Source: Luzula sylvatica
Taxonomy: Eukaryota; Streptophyta; Magnoliopsida; Poales; Juncaceae
Direction of reading: 5' to 3'
NCBI GenBank assembly: GCA_946800325.1
Contig: OX326961.1
Span: 38,438,543-38,502,542 of the forward strand
DNA: 64,000 bases
A program made the position numbers and the translations under genes. Position 1 is the stretch's first letter; each line of letters begins with the position of its first letter. Positions 47,016 through 60,932 of the stretch are shown here, piece by piece. The notes below the pieces were generated by a model. That model was not told the origin of the DNA and searched no databases. It worked only from the letters and a program-made list of their open reading frames with translations.

Positions 47016-48506
47016 CTAACTTTTGCTTTCATCATCGTTGCAACCAGGCCCACCATAGTAGAATTCGTAGGTTGTAAGGCCGCTATTCGAATCGAGCAAA
47101 TTAGAGATACCGTAACAATGTATATTATCCTGGTACCATTTCATATTATCAGGGAACTTAAGAACCACATTGTAGCCATCTTTGTCATGGACCGCAACGT
47201 TTTTGAACCACGCCGCTTTTTGTTCGCCATCATCGTAAGGGTCATGTCCACTTCCCATTGGTGGACTTTTTTCGTCATGGGGGTATGCGACAACACCGCC
47301 CATTTGGATACTGACGGAACGGTCACCTAAGTGTTTGAACAAACTTTTCGGCCAATGTCCTAGCAATGTTCCACTACTAGTGAGACCACCAAAATCTTCC
47401 CTATATAGTGACCAATCTCCAGTTATTTCCTAAAATTATAAAAAATGGCAAAATGATCATTGTTTCGTCATCATGAGATGTACAGTCCAGAGAACTTCAT
47501 TTAGGGTTTAGGTTTTAGATAAAAAATGGCAAAATGATCATTATTTCCTAAAATTATAAAATTAGAAGTTACCTTCTTTATTCTGAGTGAAACATAGTGT
47601 TGGACTCCATTGATAATTGATAATGGAGTCTTTATGATTTGGCCAGGCAAAAGATTGGCTCCGTTAGCTACGACAAAACCTGTGTTGTAGTTGCCTCTTG
47701 AATTGCCAATATCAAGCTACAATAAAAAAGAAAGTATCACTTAAATAATGAAGACAATAAATAATGAGGCCTTTTATCCTGCCTCGGATCTCAACATAAC
47801 ATCCTCTATATGACTATATCTGTTAATTAGGTTAATTAGGACATAGAGGGTGTTTAATTATAATTTGTGCTTACATTATAGTATGTGTGGAAATGCAATT
47901 CATGGTCGTTGTACAAAGATGGATGTACCTACAAGTTCCAGAATTTAACAATATTAGTAAACCGCAGGGATAAAAATTAAGATTAAAATATAATATATGT
48001 CATACATGAAATCCTGCAGCAATGCTTTCTAGTTCATCGACAACTGCGATTATAGTCGCACTAAACGAGTTGGGTTGTACGCGTGGGATGCTCCACACAC
48101 TGATATTTGCTCTTGCGCCGCGAAAATCGCCCGGTACCGTCCTCCATATTGAAAACTAAAATAAAACCCTAATTTTTTTTAATAAAAGAAAACCCTAAAT
48201 ATGGGGGTGAAGGACGAAAAAAGCAAATAACGTACGTGATTATATTCTTGGTTATTTTGTGCTAACAGAGGCAAGAAATTTGTGGAGGCATTGATTGTAC
48301 CATTGGAATATCCGTTTTTCACAATCCTATCTCTCTGCAAAAACAAAAACAAAAAATCTAATATTGACATTGTGTGATTAGATATATAATCAAGAAACGA
48401 AGAATATATATACCTCCTCATAAACTACTGGTCTTCCTCTAATTGGTGTATTGAAGAAGGCACAAAGGAACAGAAAAACCAGAACCAAAATGCTTTTGAT
48501 AGCCAT
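47016..48506 (-). CDS. Neprosin-domain (DUF239) protein, copy C, 317 aa, predicted inactive
   Basis: Six exons (48506-48414, 48334-48236, 48155-48006, 47928-47875, 47716-47573, 47429-47016) join in frame (954 nt) with GT-AG borders and the same intron positions as copy A. A signal peptide (about residues 1-25) leads to the neprosin domain: 'ARANISVWSIP', 'IAAGFHVHPSLYNDHELHF', 'GDWSLYRED', 'GHWPKSLFKHL', 'PPMGSGHDP' and C-terminal 'FYYGGPGCN'. The first catalytic Glu position is Ala (IAAGFH) and the second is Val (GGVV). The family's GCxNxxC cysteine pair is also missing (GNYNTGFV). The activation domain is short, as in copy A. With all splice sites and the frame intact, it appears to be maintained as a non-catalytic secreted protein. 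Confidence 0.87.
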
Positions 48507-48817
48507 AGTTAAAAGGATTGAATGACTACTTTTTTTGCACCACCTAGTATTTAGAGGAGATGAATCTATAAATCTGTAGTTATTTTCATAAAGATGCATA
48601 TATCATGAATATAGAAACAACAAATAATTTGGAGGTAAATATTTTATTTTATTTGTTTCTAAGTAAGTTTGAAATATGTTTATATTCAGTGTATACAAAT
48701 AAAGTTATATTTTATTTGTTTCTACATATGTAAATATCACTTAATTTGGGTTATACCAATGATAATTACAAAGGCCCGTCAAATATATTCTTAATAATAT
48801 CAATCAACTCGATCTCT
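48507..48817. other. Upstream region of neprosin copy C
   Basis: AT-rich spacer. A TATA-like 'ttatagatt' on the minus strand near 48565-48575 is possible but weak. No gene seen. Confidence 0.4.
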
Positions 48818-48985
48818 TTTTTTTTTGAAGGAGCAAGGTGTAAAACTTTATGCTCGAGATTATATTAAAGAGATATAAATATAGTTTTTACAAAAATATG
48901 GCATTGTTGGAGAATGCCCTCGCATTTCGTTCTTTCCATACTCTCCATATCATCGCCAACCATACGCAGTCGACTAAATCTCATA
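48818..48985 (-). mobile_element. LINE 3' fragment
   Basis: On the minus strand 'VWLAMIWRVWKERNARAFSN' is encoded just upstream of a stop and about 100 bp of 3' sequence ending 'cttgctccttcaaaaaaaaa'. This is the same LINE tail type as at 18943-19598 and 40545-40995, truncated even further. Confidence 0.7.
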
Positions 48986-48989
48986 TAAC

Positions 48990-51130
<2,141 letters not shown>

Positions 51131-51146
51131 TATATATATATATACA

Positions 51147-51502
51147 TGTGTGCTAAGGAGAATCCACAAAAAGAATCCAAAAAAAGAATCCAAAATCCAA
51201 AATATACTATTGAAATTAACAAAATATATTATTTAATTCTTAATTTTAGCCATGTTAACATGTTGGATTCAACAATATATTTTGTTCACTTAAATGAATA
51301 TTGAATCCAACATGTTAACATGTTGGATTCAACAATATATTTTGTTCACTTAAATGAATATTGAATCCAACATGTTAACATTGTTAAAATTAAAAATAAA
51401 ATAATATATTTTCAACAGTTTATTTTGCTATATACAAAAATATATTTTGCTAATTTCAATAGTATATTTTGGACCTTGGATTCTTTTTTTGGATTCTTTT
51501 TA

Positions 51503-51506
<4 letters not shown>
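51147..51506. mobile_element. Fold-back MITE with internal 60 bp duplication
   Basis: Left arm 'tgtgctaaggagaatccac' plus 'aaaaagaatccaaaaaaag' mirrors right arm 'ttggattctttttagca'. The middle carries an exact 60 bp tandem duplication: the segment at 51251-51310 is repeated from 51311 ('tgttggattcaacaatatat'). The flanks are TA repeats. Confidence 0.72.
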
Positions 51507-51549
<43 letters not shown>

Positions 51550-51597
51550 CATATATGTATGTATATATATGTATGTATGTATATATATATATGTATA

Positions 51598-51635
<38 letters not shown>

Positions 51636-51781
51636 CATATATATATATATGTATATACATATATATATATATATATGTATGTACATATATATATATATAT
51701 ATGTACATATATATATATGTATATGTATATATATATGTATATATATATATATATATGTATATGTATATATATATGTATATA
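51507..51781. repeat. (TA)n/(TATG)n microsatellite, second segment
   Basis: Mixed tata/tatgta/tatatgtatg repeats. Open frames in this stretch on both strands are repeats of Tyr-Ile/Met codons and not genes. Confidence 0.95.
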
Positions 51782-54742
51782 GGGAATGGTTCCATAGAGT
51801 CCTTATATGGAGTCCTTATTTGGAGTCCCAATCTCCACCTTTGATTTAATTTTGATTAACGATCCAGATCGATCTCAGAATATCGCTGCCCCAAGTCTTT
51901 AGTTCCTGCCCTATAACCCTTTCTCTCTCAATGCTCGTCTATTCTTCCTTTCTCTTCCTTCACCTATCTTCTCATCGCCAACTCACGTTCTTTTCTTCTC
52001 GTACTCTCGACGGGTAGCCAAAAATTCAGGCGAAGATCTCTGCACGGACTCGGCTATTCTCTCTTAAATTCCGACGAGTATGGATTCGAAGAAATGCTAT
52101 ATCTTTCTCTCTTCTAGGTCATTGGAAATGAACAGAAGCTGTAATCACTGTCGAAATTGCAAGGTACTCTCTTCAAGATATTAGGGTTCCGCTCATTTTT
52201 CTGTTTTGGGCTTGTAGTTACTATAATTGAGACTAGTTGAGGCTTAATTTAGGGTTATTTGAAGGGATTTGAGTTAATTGATGTTGATTTTCAATTATTT
52301 TTTGATGCTGTATCTTGTATCTTGAAAATCGCTGAATCTTTGTTTTTGATTCAAGATGATATATAACAGGGACAAATTGTGATTTAGTTTTGTGTAATTT
52401 GGATGCATTGATGTTCATTGAAGTGAATTTGGGGCTGTTACACTTGAGAGAGTTCATATGCATTTAATATTAAGGTAAAATAATAGATTGAACTGGTACC
52501 ATACTTGTATTAGATTGGTATCAAATTGTACTGGTAATAAACAAATGAAGTTGAGGTGAGAATTAAAACCGGTACCATATTCTTATTTGTTTTCTATTCA
52601 TTTATATTTTTTTTTTTTTGAGTTTTATGAGGTGACCTCACTCATTTACATTATTTAGAAAACCGTTTTTTACAAAAAAAAATATAAAAATAGATTGCAT
52701 CACAATTACATCCCCTTTCCCCCTTTCTCTTCTTTTAATATTATCAGGATTTACAAGAATAAAATTGGGCTCGATCGCATGAATCAAAATGTATGTTTTT
52801 ATATCTTTTTGTTTGTACAATTTCAAAATGTCATGAATCAAATGTACTTATTTTACTTCTGATTTCATTATAGGTGCAATCATAAGCTCCGTTCACATCA
52901 TTTGCACGGTCTTACGAGTAAAGATTGGGCTCGATCGCATGAGAGGAAAAGCGGCTCGATTGTTTGAGGAGGGCTTGAACTTGATGCAAAGAGAAGAGGT
53001 CTGACTTGGAGTTTTATGACATTTTTAGTGTTTCGTGGTTTTTAAAAAATATTATGGTTGTGGACTTATTTTCGTAATTTTAGGGTTTTGCGGACTTCAT
53101 TTTTATTGTCAAGTTATTAAGGACCTCTTTGTACAATCTATAAGGAAGTGTTGGATTTATTTTGAAAATGTGATTTTTTGTTGAAATTTATTTAAAAAGC
53201 CCCTTCACAAGGATTTATATTTTTAAGACCCCTGTACTGTAAAAAGACCATGATACATTCGTTGCGGGTAATTTTTTATTCATGCTTCATTTGTTGTTTT
53301 TTTGCATTTATTCGTATAACTGCCCCGGAATCTATTCTTGTTAATTCATTTCATGAAAACAATATATCATTGCATTAAAAATATCTATTTTATTATTTCT
53401 ACTATTTTTTCAAAATGCCTATTCCACTATTTTTTCAAAATGCCTGCACTAGTTGTGTATAATTGCTTAAAATTACAACCTAGCCTTACATATAATATAC
53501 AATTTACAACTCTTATATGCATCAAATAGTGTATACATTCAAATCCTTACATTAAACACTCAAATCTTGCATCTACATCCTATCGCTAAATATAAATTCA
53601 AATACTAATTAAGCATTCGATCCTTAAATGCACATTTCACCAAAAAAAATGCTATGAGGGTGGGCCAATTCTGTCTTTCATATTACAAAAACCCGGTATC
53701 TATATTCCATATCACGAAGCAATGCACCTTATTCTTATGCCTTTTTCATTGCAAAAGTGTCCTATAAATCTGTAACATATTTTTGCAAAAAAAAAAAAAA
53801 CCTTAAATCAATTTCATGGAACAATGGCTTAACCTTGTCCAGTAATCATGCATAAAGTCACACGCAAAACTATGAAGCTTTCCGCAACTGCACAATGAAG
53901 ATCCATCAACCTCTTGCATTATGCTGAAATCGCAAAGAACCCATGAGGGTGGGCAAATTGCTCCGCCTGTAGCATACTTTTGAAAAAATCCCATTTGTCC
54001 ATGTTTCATGAAGCAATTCCTTCACTTTATTTAACTCCTCTCTCAAGCATAATATCCCATTAGTATCAAACCACACAAAGCTTTCAGCCCATCTTAGGCA
54101 TTTGAACGAGCACCATGGTTACAGCCTCTAAATTAGATTTCTCCTTTTCTTCTGTTGATTGAAACTCAACCTCGCTTAATACTTCAGTAGAACATGCATG
54201 CCCAAAACTTACAATACAAAAAAGCCCCTGTAAAATCACAAAATTGTCCCAATTGCTCAAACAATAAAATTGAAATAAATAGTTCAAATTTAGTAACATT
54301 GAGGTTAGAATAAGGAATCATTATGCTTATTGAAGCTGAACTAACAATTATTACACAGATAAAGACTAATTAAAGGTTAATTTCAACTAAACTGAGACGT
54401 TTGCAACATCGTATGGGTATCAGATTTGTACCGTACCTTGGACTGTTCGAAAGCAAGATCAGTGGCGATGTACCTACTTCAAGAGAATCAGCACCATACC
54501 GAAATGCGCATGATTGCATGTTTGTGGAGTTTGATAAAAAAGGCAATTGCCTCCATGACCGATCTCCTCTTCAAGAGAGAGAGAGTGAGCTCTGCCTCGA
54601 GGGTTAGGGCTTGGGCAGAGAGGTAAGGGTGTGGGCAGCGTTAATTTTCTCTTATTAAATCTGATCCATTGATAAAATATAGGAACGGTATAGATTGGGA
54701 CTCAATATAAGGACTCCAAATAAGGACTCCATGGAACCACTC

Positions 54743-54744
<2 letters not shown>
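51782..54744. mobile_element. TIR element of ~3 kb, possible Pack-MULE
   Basis: The left end GGGAATGGTTCCATAGAGTCC and right end GGACTCCATGGAACCACTCCC are inverted repeats extending about 55-70 bp. Both flanks are TA microsatellite. The interior contains sequence unlike a MITE: a CT-rich leader-like region with an ATG (52081) leading to 'NRSCNHCRNCK' and a consensus-like donor 'aag|gtactct', and minus-strand stretches at 54009-53803 ('CDFSIMQEVDGSSLCSCGKL') and 54299-54084. These look like pieces of host genes, the pattern of a Pack-MULE. No transposase was seen, and the family of the captured pieces is not identified. Confidence 0.6.
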
Positions 54745-55499
<755 letters not shown>

Positions 55500-55502
<3 letters not shown>

Positions 55503-57800
55503 GAAAAGGTATAAATTTCTATTATCAATATACATACTGGATATTTTTCAAAAAACGTACATTTGATTTAAAAAAAAAGTATAATAGTCATGTAAAAAGA
55601 AATATTGTTATTCAAAAAGATATATCATACATAAAAATATTATAATTAAAAAAGTTTATTGCAATAAAGAGGATAAACTAAACATGTATTGTACTTCGAA
55701 CAAATATATCATGTATACTGAAGTGGCCATATACTATGTCCCCCACAATACATGATTTTTATCATGGATGTTGTCACATGACATCATGATGTTGCTAATT
55801 AATGAGTAATTAGTAGTTCAATTAACGTCAAATTAATACCAAATTTATATGTTAAAATGGATTAATGATTAATTAGCATGTATTTTTATTGGTACGTTGA
55901 AATTAACGATTAATTCGTTTTTGTGTGTTAATTGGGTTGCTAATTGCCTCCATTAAATCTCTTCGAAATACGCATAGAAGATGGGAGAGAGAAGTTGTGG
56001 GAGTAAAGTGAAATTTTCCTATATTAAAAGGGGTTATGTATGGCACTCCTCAAACACCAAAAAGTTGGGTTGATGCGTTAATCGGGGAGGATTAATTGAG
56101 ATTAATTGGATTGATTAACAATCAAATCAATGATTAGTTGGATTGATTCAATGAAAAGAACTAATTATTCCAATTAACTCCCCTCGATTAACACATCAAT
56201 GATGTTGTTTGTGTTCATGGGGACATAGTATATTTATCCATATTAAAAAGTATTTCATACATTTTAAAAAAAATACCGCACATCTAAAAATATATATTCT
56301 TGAATAAACATGTATTGTAGTTTGAAAACGTATATCATACATATAAAATCATATAACACACAACTAAAAACGTACAAGTGTATATTCTTGAGAACTTTTC
56401 TCAAAAAAGAAATGAAGTGTCCACATGACCAAAGTCATGGCTTGGTAATCTCCTTCATCTTACTCTTTTTTTTTTTTGTTCGTAGCAAAAAAAAAATCAA
56501 CGAACTTGTGATTTCTATTGCAATTACACTATCAAATTGTCAATTGATCTTTGATGTCACAAGATCCACGTACAGTTCTAGCTTGACAACCTTCCTCAGT
56601 TTCTTCTCATTTTAAATTTAAATAAATAAATACTAGTAACCACAACATACATGACAAGTGCCTAGTAGATACTAGATGAAAGATTTGCACCTGTACACTT
56701 AGCAATAACAAAGCCAACACTTGGCCAAAGAAGAAAAAATAAATCATCTCAAAATGCAACGTATACTAATTAATACTTAATAGAAGTTAGAACCATCGGA
56801 CTAATCCGAGGATGAAATGTGACAAAAGAGGAAAAGATGATTGCGGGTTTAATATGTTGATTAATCAAAACAATTTGAGTTTTGCAATTTTAAATTTTAT
56901 AGCTGTATTTAATTAATATATATTTATATGTATGGATCAAGTGTATATTTTATAGAGTGGTGATATGGCTACACAATCCCAATCACATATTTGACATAAT
57001 ATCTAAGTTACTGTTTGATTTGGAAGTTTATATTTGATTAATTATGATTGCTAATGTATATATTTATGTCATATTTGTGATAAGATTGTATGGCCACAAT
57101 ATACATTTTAAATACTAGTATCTATTTATTTTTAAATATTCTTATATCTAATTTTTCGAATACGTGTATACTATTCTAAAATACTAGTATACATTCTATT
57201 AAACTATACAAAAACTAACATCATGTTTTGACATAATCAATACTTGTTTTGGAAAAAATCTTTCACTAAGAATCAACAATATGTTTTGGGCGACAAGAAA
57301 TAAATAATAAGTGTTAATGAAAAATGCTAAAACAGAGATACGAAGAATTGCTATTATCCATTTAGCTAACAGTATAATATTCAATTTATTATTATGTTTA
57401 CTTATTTATTTTGCAAAAGTTTTTTTCTTTGTTTATTTTAATGCTTGCCTTTAGTAACTTTCTAAAAGAAATTTGAAAAAACAACAAATCAACTACTAAC
57501 TTCGACTGATCGTCAAAACTCAACCAATTCGTTTCAATTTTATTTTTGTATGCGACATTTATTTTATTGAGAAATGATTTTTACTGTTCGTTAATTGTTG
57601 CATAAGCGCCGCTCATCAAATATATAGGTTTATTAATTGTACATTTTTATACGTACTTAAACTTTTTTATAAGATTTTTATGTTCACCATACATATCTGA
57701 ATGATAAAATACATTATAATTATAATTATCTGGACATATTATCTTTAATATGTTTATTATTTTGTATATTTCAGTTACATTTGATTTGAGTCTTACGGTA
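55500..57800. other. AT-rich intergenic DNA with one fold-back MITE
   Basis: No gene is supported. A fold-back MITE lies at about 56041-56228 (left arm 'gatgcgttaatcggggagga', right arm 'tcccctcgattaacacatca'), related to 45252-45436. The remainder is AT-rich. Confidence 0.55.
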
Positions 57801-57979
57801 TGATGAGCGGGTTTTTGGCGTGTAAAATATCGTTGTGGTAAAAACCCCGAACAATCAACAAAATTTGTAATCTAAGTTTGTACAGTGGCAAATGTATAGA
57901 TTCGTTCCACGGGGAGCAATTGCGTCAAAATTTGGATCAAAATGGATGAGAAATAACGAAGAAAATTCAGAGAAGATAG

Positions 57980-58319
57980 TCCGTTACAACGGAAGTAAGT
58001 TCCGTTACAACGGACTTGAGTGAAAATTCTGGCGCTAAGTGTGAGATGAACGTCCGTTACAACGGATGAAACTACGTTATAACGCACTAAACTGGTCCGT
58101 TATAACGAACAGTGGTTGCGTTGCAACGGATTGGTTAATCCGTTACAACGGACCGAGATGTCCGTTACAACGCACTTGTATTGAGCCTCTTGCGTGAAAA
58201 TCCTCACTAGTCCGTTACAACGGACATGTATGTGCGTTACAACGGAAGTATAACCAACTGAATATTAAAGGACCAACCGTCCAGTCCGTTGTAACGCAAA
58301 TTGTGTCCGTTATAACGGA
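57980..58319. promoter_or_regulatory. Array of 12 TCCGTT-NN-AACGGA palindromes in the LTR
   Basis: 14 bp sites start at 57980, 58001, 58053, 58073, 58096, 58117, 58139, 58161, 58211, 58233, 58285 and 58306. Spacings are 21, 52, 20, 23, 21, 22, 22, 50, 22, 52 and 21 bp. The core CGTT-NN-AACG is kept in all 12; the two central bases are AC, AT, GC or GT. Outer bases vary between C and G, often on one side only. AACGG is the known core of MSA elements bound by MYB3R factors. The array is about 620-955 nt downstream of the inferred LTR start site. Confidence 0.9.
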
Positions 58320-58960
58320 AGTAGTTCTGGAATTAAGTTTGAGATTTGAATTGGGAGCAGTTTGATGGTTTGTTTTGGGATTGAATTAATGGAAATTTGA
58401 ACTAAGTTTAAGGCAGAAATTGAGAGCAAAAGATCAAGTGAAAGAACAAGTTTAGAACAAAGATTTGATTCAAGTAAACAAGAAACTAAAGATTCATTAA
58501 ACCGAGAATTCTTTACACAACAAAATCCAATCAAACAACAATTAATCAAGTAATTTGAAAAGGAGTACACCTAGTTGAGAAAGCCTCGAAGTGAAGCTCC
58601 TTGTCTCCTTGCCTCGTACCGAAAAATCCTTGCTCCTTGTCTCGAGAGTGATGGATTGTACCGAAGGGATGAAGCTCCCTTGTCTCGGATCGCAATCACC
58701 TCGAAGAAACTTGAATCGAGTCACGGCACTTCTTCTCAAATCCACCGTAGGGAATAGCTCCTTGTCACGGCCCGATCTTCGAAGGATGAGAAGGATTTGT
58801 CGAAGGGATGAGCTCCCTTGTCTCGACTAGTCCTTGAGAGATTTTTCTTGATTGATCTTGAAGTATCTTGAAGGATCTTGATTGTGCTTGGAAAAGAGAG
58901 AGGGAGAGAGAGAGTAAAAAGGGTAAAAAGAGTGTTCCAAACTCGTGGCCCTTGTGGTCA

Positions 58961-58968
58961 TATTTATA
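58961..58968 (-). promoter_or_regulatory. TATA box of the Athila-like LTR
   Basis: TATAAATA within 'gctataaatatgaccac' on the minus strand, about 411 nt from the LTR start. A CT-rich leader follows about 50-100 nt downstream. Confidence 0.6.
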
Positions 58969-59379
58969 GCACTCACGGAGTCTTCTTATTGGCCACGAGT
59001 TGGTGAAGAGGATTGAGGGTAATGAGGTAATTTCCATCAAAGGTAGGTGGGCTGGATAAGGGCTAAGGATTGAGTGGTTTTCGTATAAACTTGTGTGTAA
59101 GTTTTCATCATGATGATTGTTTGCCTCCCGTCTCATTTATGTACCGAATATATCGGTGTAATATATCATTTTCACTCCTCTTGACGTGTTGGAGACAACT
59201 ACACTCTCCAAATTCCCAGAAATTCCTTCTAATTCCTGTAATTAAGCAGTAAAACACACTTAGTGAAGAAATATTCATGTTATCTCAAATATGATTAATA
59301 AAGTATATAGAATTGTTCTTCACAAGGGCTAAAATCCCCAAATTAAGCATTAATTTTGTGCCTTATTTGCCTCACATCA

Positions 59380-59394
59380 AATACCCCCACACTT
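59380..59394 (-). other. Polypurine tract next to the 3' LTR
   Basis: Minus-strand AAGTGTGGGGGTATT directly precedes the LTR start TGATG. G-rich tracts at this place prime plus-strand DNA synthesis in LTR retrotransposons. A second, similar tract (CTAAGTGTGGGGGGG) lies at about 61013-61027, just after pol. Confidence 0.65.
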
Positions 59395-59850
59395 AAATCC
59401 TTGATCGTCCTCGATCAATTAGAGTATAAAAGTCAAACATAATAGAGAATTGCATAAGATTTTGTTGAAGTTGTATTGTTGGTTCAAAAACTAATTTTAT
59501 GAATCAAATGGTTCACTCTCCTTTCATCAAGTTCACTAGTTATTTAGAATGATATTGGTCTTTTCATTATTAGATCTCGAAAATACTCGAAATTTCATAA
59601 GAGTTTTTTTTTTCATGACACTCGATCTCAAACGGTAAGAGCGACTTAAACGTTTTTACTTCGAATTGCTTAACTCCACAATCTCAAAAGGACTCAATTC
59701 GAAGGCTATTATCGGGCCAAAATTTCCCGTTTTGCTAGATGATCTTAAATGCAAGTTATTCCTTTTAAAACACGTTTGGTACAATGGTACAAGGTTCATA
59801 CCCGTTTTTGATCAATTTTCCCGCTCATTCGTTTTTCCTTTCTCTCTTTG

Positions 59851-60021
59851 GAAGTCTTTAACCGAAAGCCCCACTACACCGAAATGCAATGAGGTTACTC
59901 TCGGTGTTGTATTTTGACCTTCATCTTTTCTCATTCTTTTTTTATATGAAGTCTTTAACCGAAAGCCCCACTACACCGAAATGCAATGAGGTTACTCTCG
60001 GTGTTGTCTTTTGACCTTCAT
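59851..60021 (-). repeat. 97 bp tandem duplication in the 3' non-coding region
   Basis: The segment from 'gaagtctttaaccgaaagcc' to 'ttttgaccttcat' occurs at 59851 and again from 59948 with one or two differences. It lies between the LTR and the second palindrome array. Confidence 0.85.
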
Positions 60022-60530
60022 TATTTATTTATTTATTTATTTTTTTTTTTTTAACAAGCGGGTATATTTGATCTACTAACGGGTCCCCACAAACGGTCAT
60101 TTCATAGTGCAATTGGTCATGTTTTAAATCTAGCAAAACGTACTTTAACGGCCACGCTAAGAACCTTACTCATAAGTCAATTATCAATTACGGGTTCGAA
60201 AATCGAGTTAAAACGTATCGCATGAACCGCGCATCGATCAAGTGTTTCAAACTCGTGAAATTTGAAACAATAGGGCTGGAATCCCCGAATAGATCTCTTC
60301 AAAATCATAACCAAATCCTCTAAAATATTTTGCAAACTTTCAATTTTGAGAGCGAAATTCAGAGTTAAATGAAAATTCGTTTAAAAACCAACAATTTTAG
60401 TTCGATGAAGTGGAGAAAAATCTTTTTATGCATTTATTGCTTGATTTATTTATCATTGATGCTCAGGGTTCAAAAATAATGTTAAATATTCGAAAATTTT
60501 AATTAAAAGAAAAAACTTGCCAGAAACTAT

Positions 60531-60932
60531 TCCGTTACAACGCAGTATAATGTCCGTTACAACGGACATTGAGGTCCGTTACAACGTACTAACTGCGTTA
60601 TAACGGAGAGCTATTCGTAGCTTAGTTTGAAAATTCTGAGTATGTCCGTTGCAACGGACATTGAGGTCCGTTACAACGCACATAGTTCTGGCAAATTTTT
60701 GGAACGCAATTTACTGTGCTTTTTTATGTCCGTTGCAACGCTATTTTTAGTCCGTTGTAACGCAATTGTATTCCGTCGTAACGGAGTACTAGCCGTAGAA
60801 TGAGAATTGAATTTAGAGGGCTCTCCGTTACAACGCAATACCATTCCGTTACAACGGAACTCTTGGCGCCAGTCTAATTTTTAAATTTCTGTACAGTCCG
60901 TTACAACGGACATTGAGGTCCGTTACAACGGA
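60531..60932. promoter_or_regulatory. Array of 13 TCCGTT-NN-AACGGA palindromes in the 3' non-coding region
   Basis: Sites start at 60531, 60553, 60575, 60594, 60645, 60667, 60729, 60751, 60772, 60824, 60845, 60897 and 60919. Spacings are 22, 22, 19, 51, 22, 62, 22, 21, 52, 21, 52 and 22 bp. The linker 'cggacattgaggtccg' joins three of the pairs (60553, 60645, 60897), so local duplication contributed. One site has CGTC in place of CGTT (60772). The array lies between the two polypurine tracts, outside the LTR. Confidence 0.9.

Larger units (their letters stand above)
57801..59379 (-). repeat. 3' LTR of the Athila-like element, 1579 bp
   Basis: On the minus strand it starts TGATGTGAGGC at 59379, right after the polypurine tract, and ends ...CCCGCTCATCA at 57801, so termini are TGATG...CATCA. 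A TATA box (TATAAATA) lies about 410 bp in. A CT-rich transcribed leader follows it, then 12 TCCGTT-NN-AACGGA palindromes between 58319 and 57980. Flanking host DNA starts at 57800 (...cggta). Confidence 0.8.

Noticed and set aside
47141..47330. Plus- and minus-strand frames overlapping the last exon of neprosin copy C
   Set aside because: They are shadows of the neprosin coding exon.
51412..51849. Long Tyr/Ile/Met-rich open frames on both strands
   Set aside because: They are translations of (TA)n/(TATG)n microsatellites and are open in several frames at once; no gene is supported.
57980..58319. Palindrome array as a CRISPR array
   Set aside because: Units are 14 bp, spacers are of two sizes and partly similar, and the context is a plant retrotransposon.
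57980..60932. Palindromes acting mainly as RNA hairpins
   Set aside because: TSCGT-N4-ACGSA could form a 5 bp stem with a tetraloop, but about half of the sites have one-sided C/G changes that break a stem pair without compensation. DNA half-site recognition fits better.
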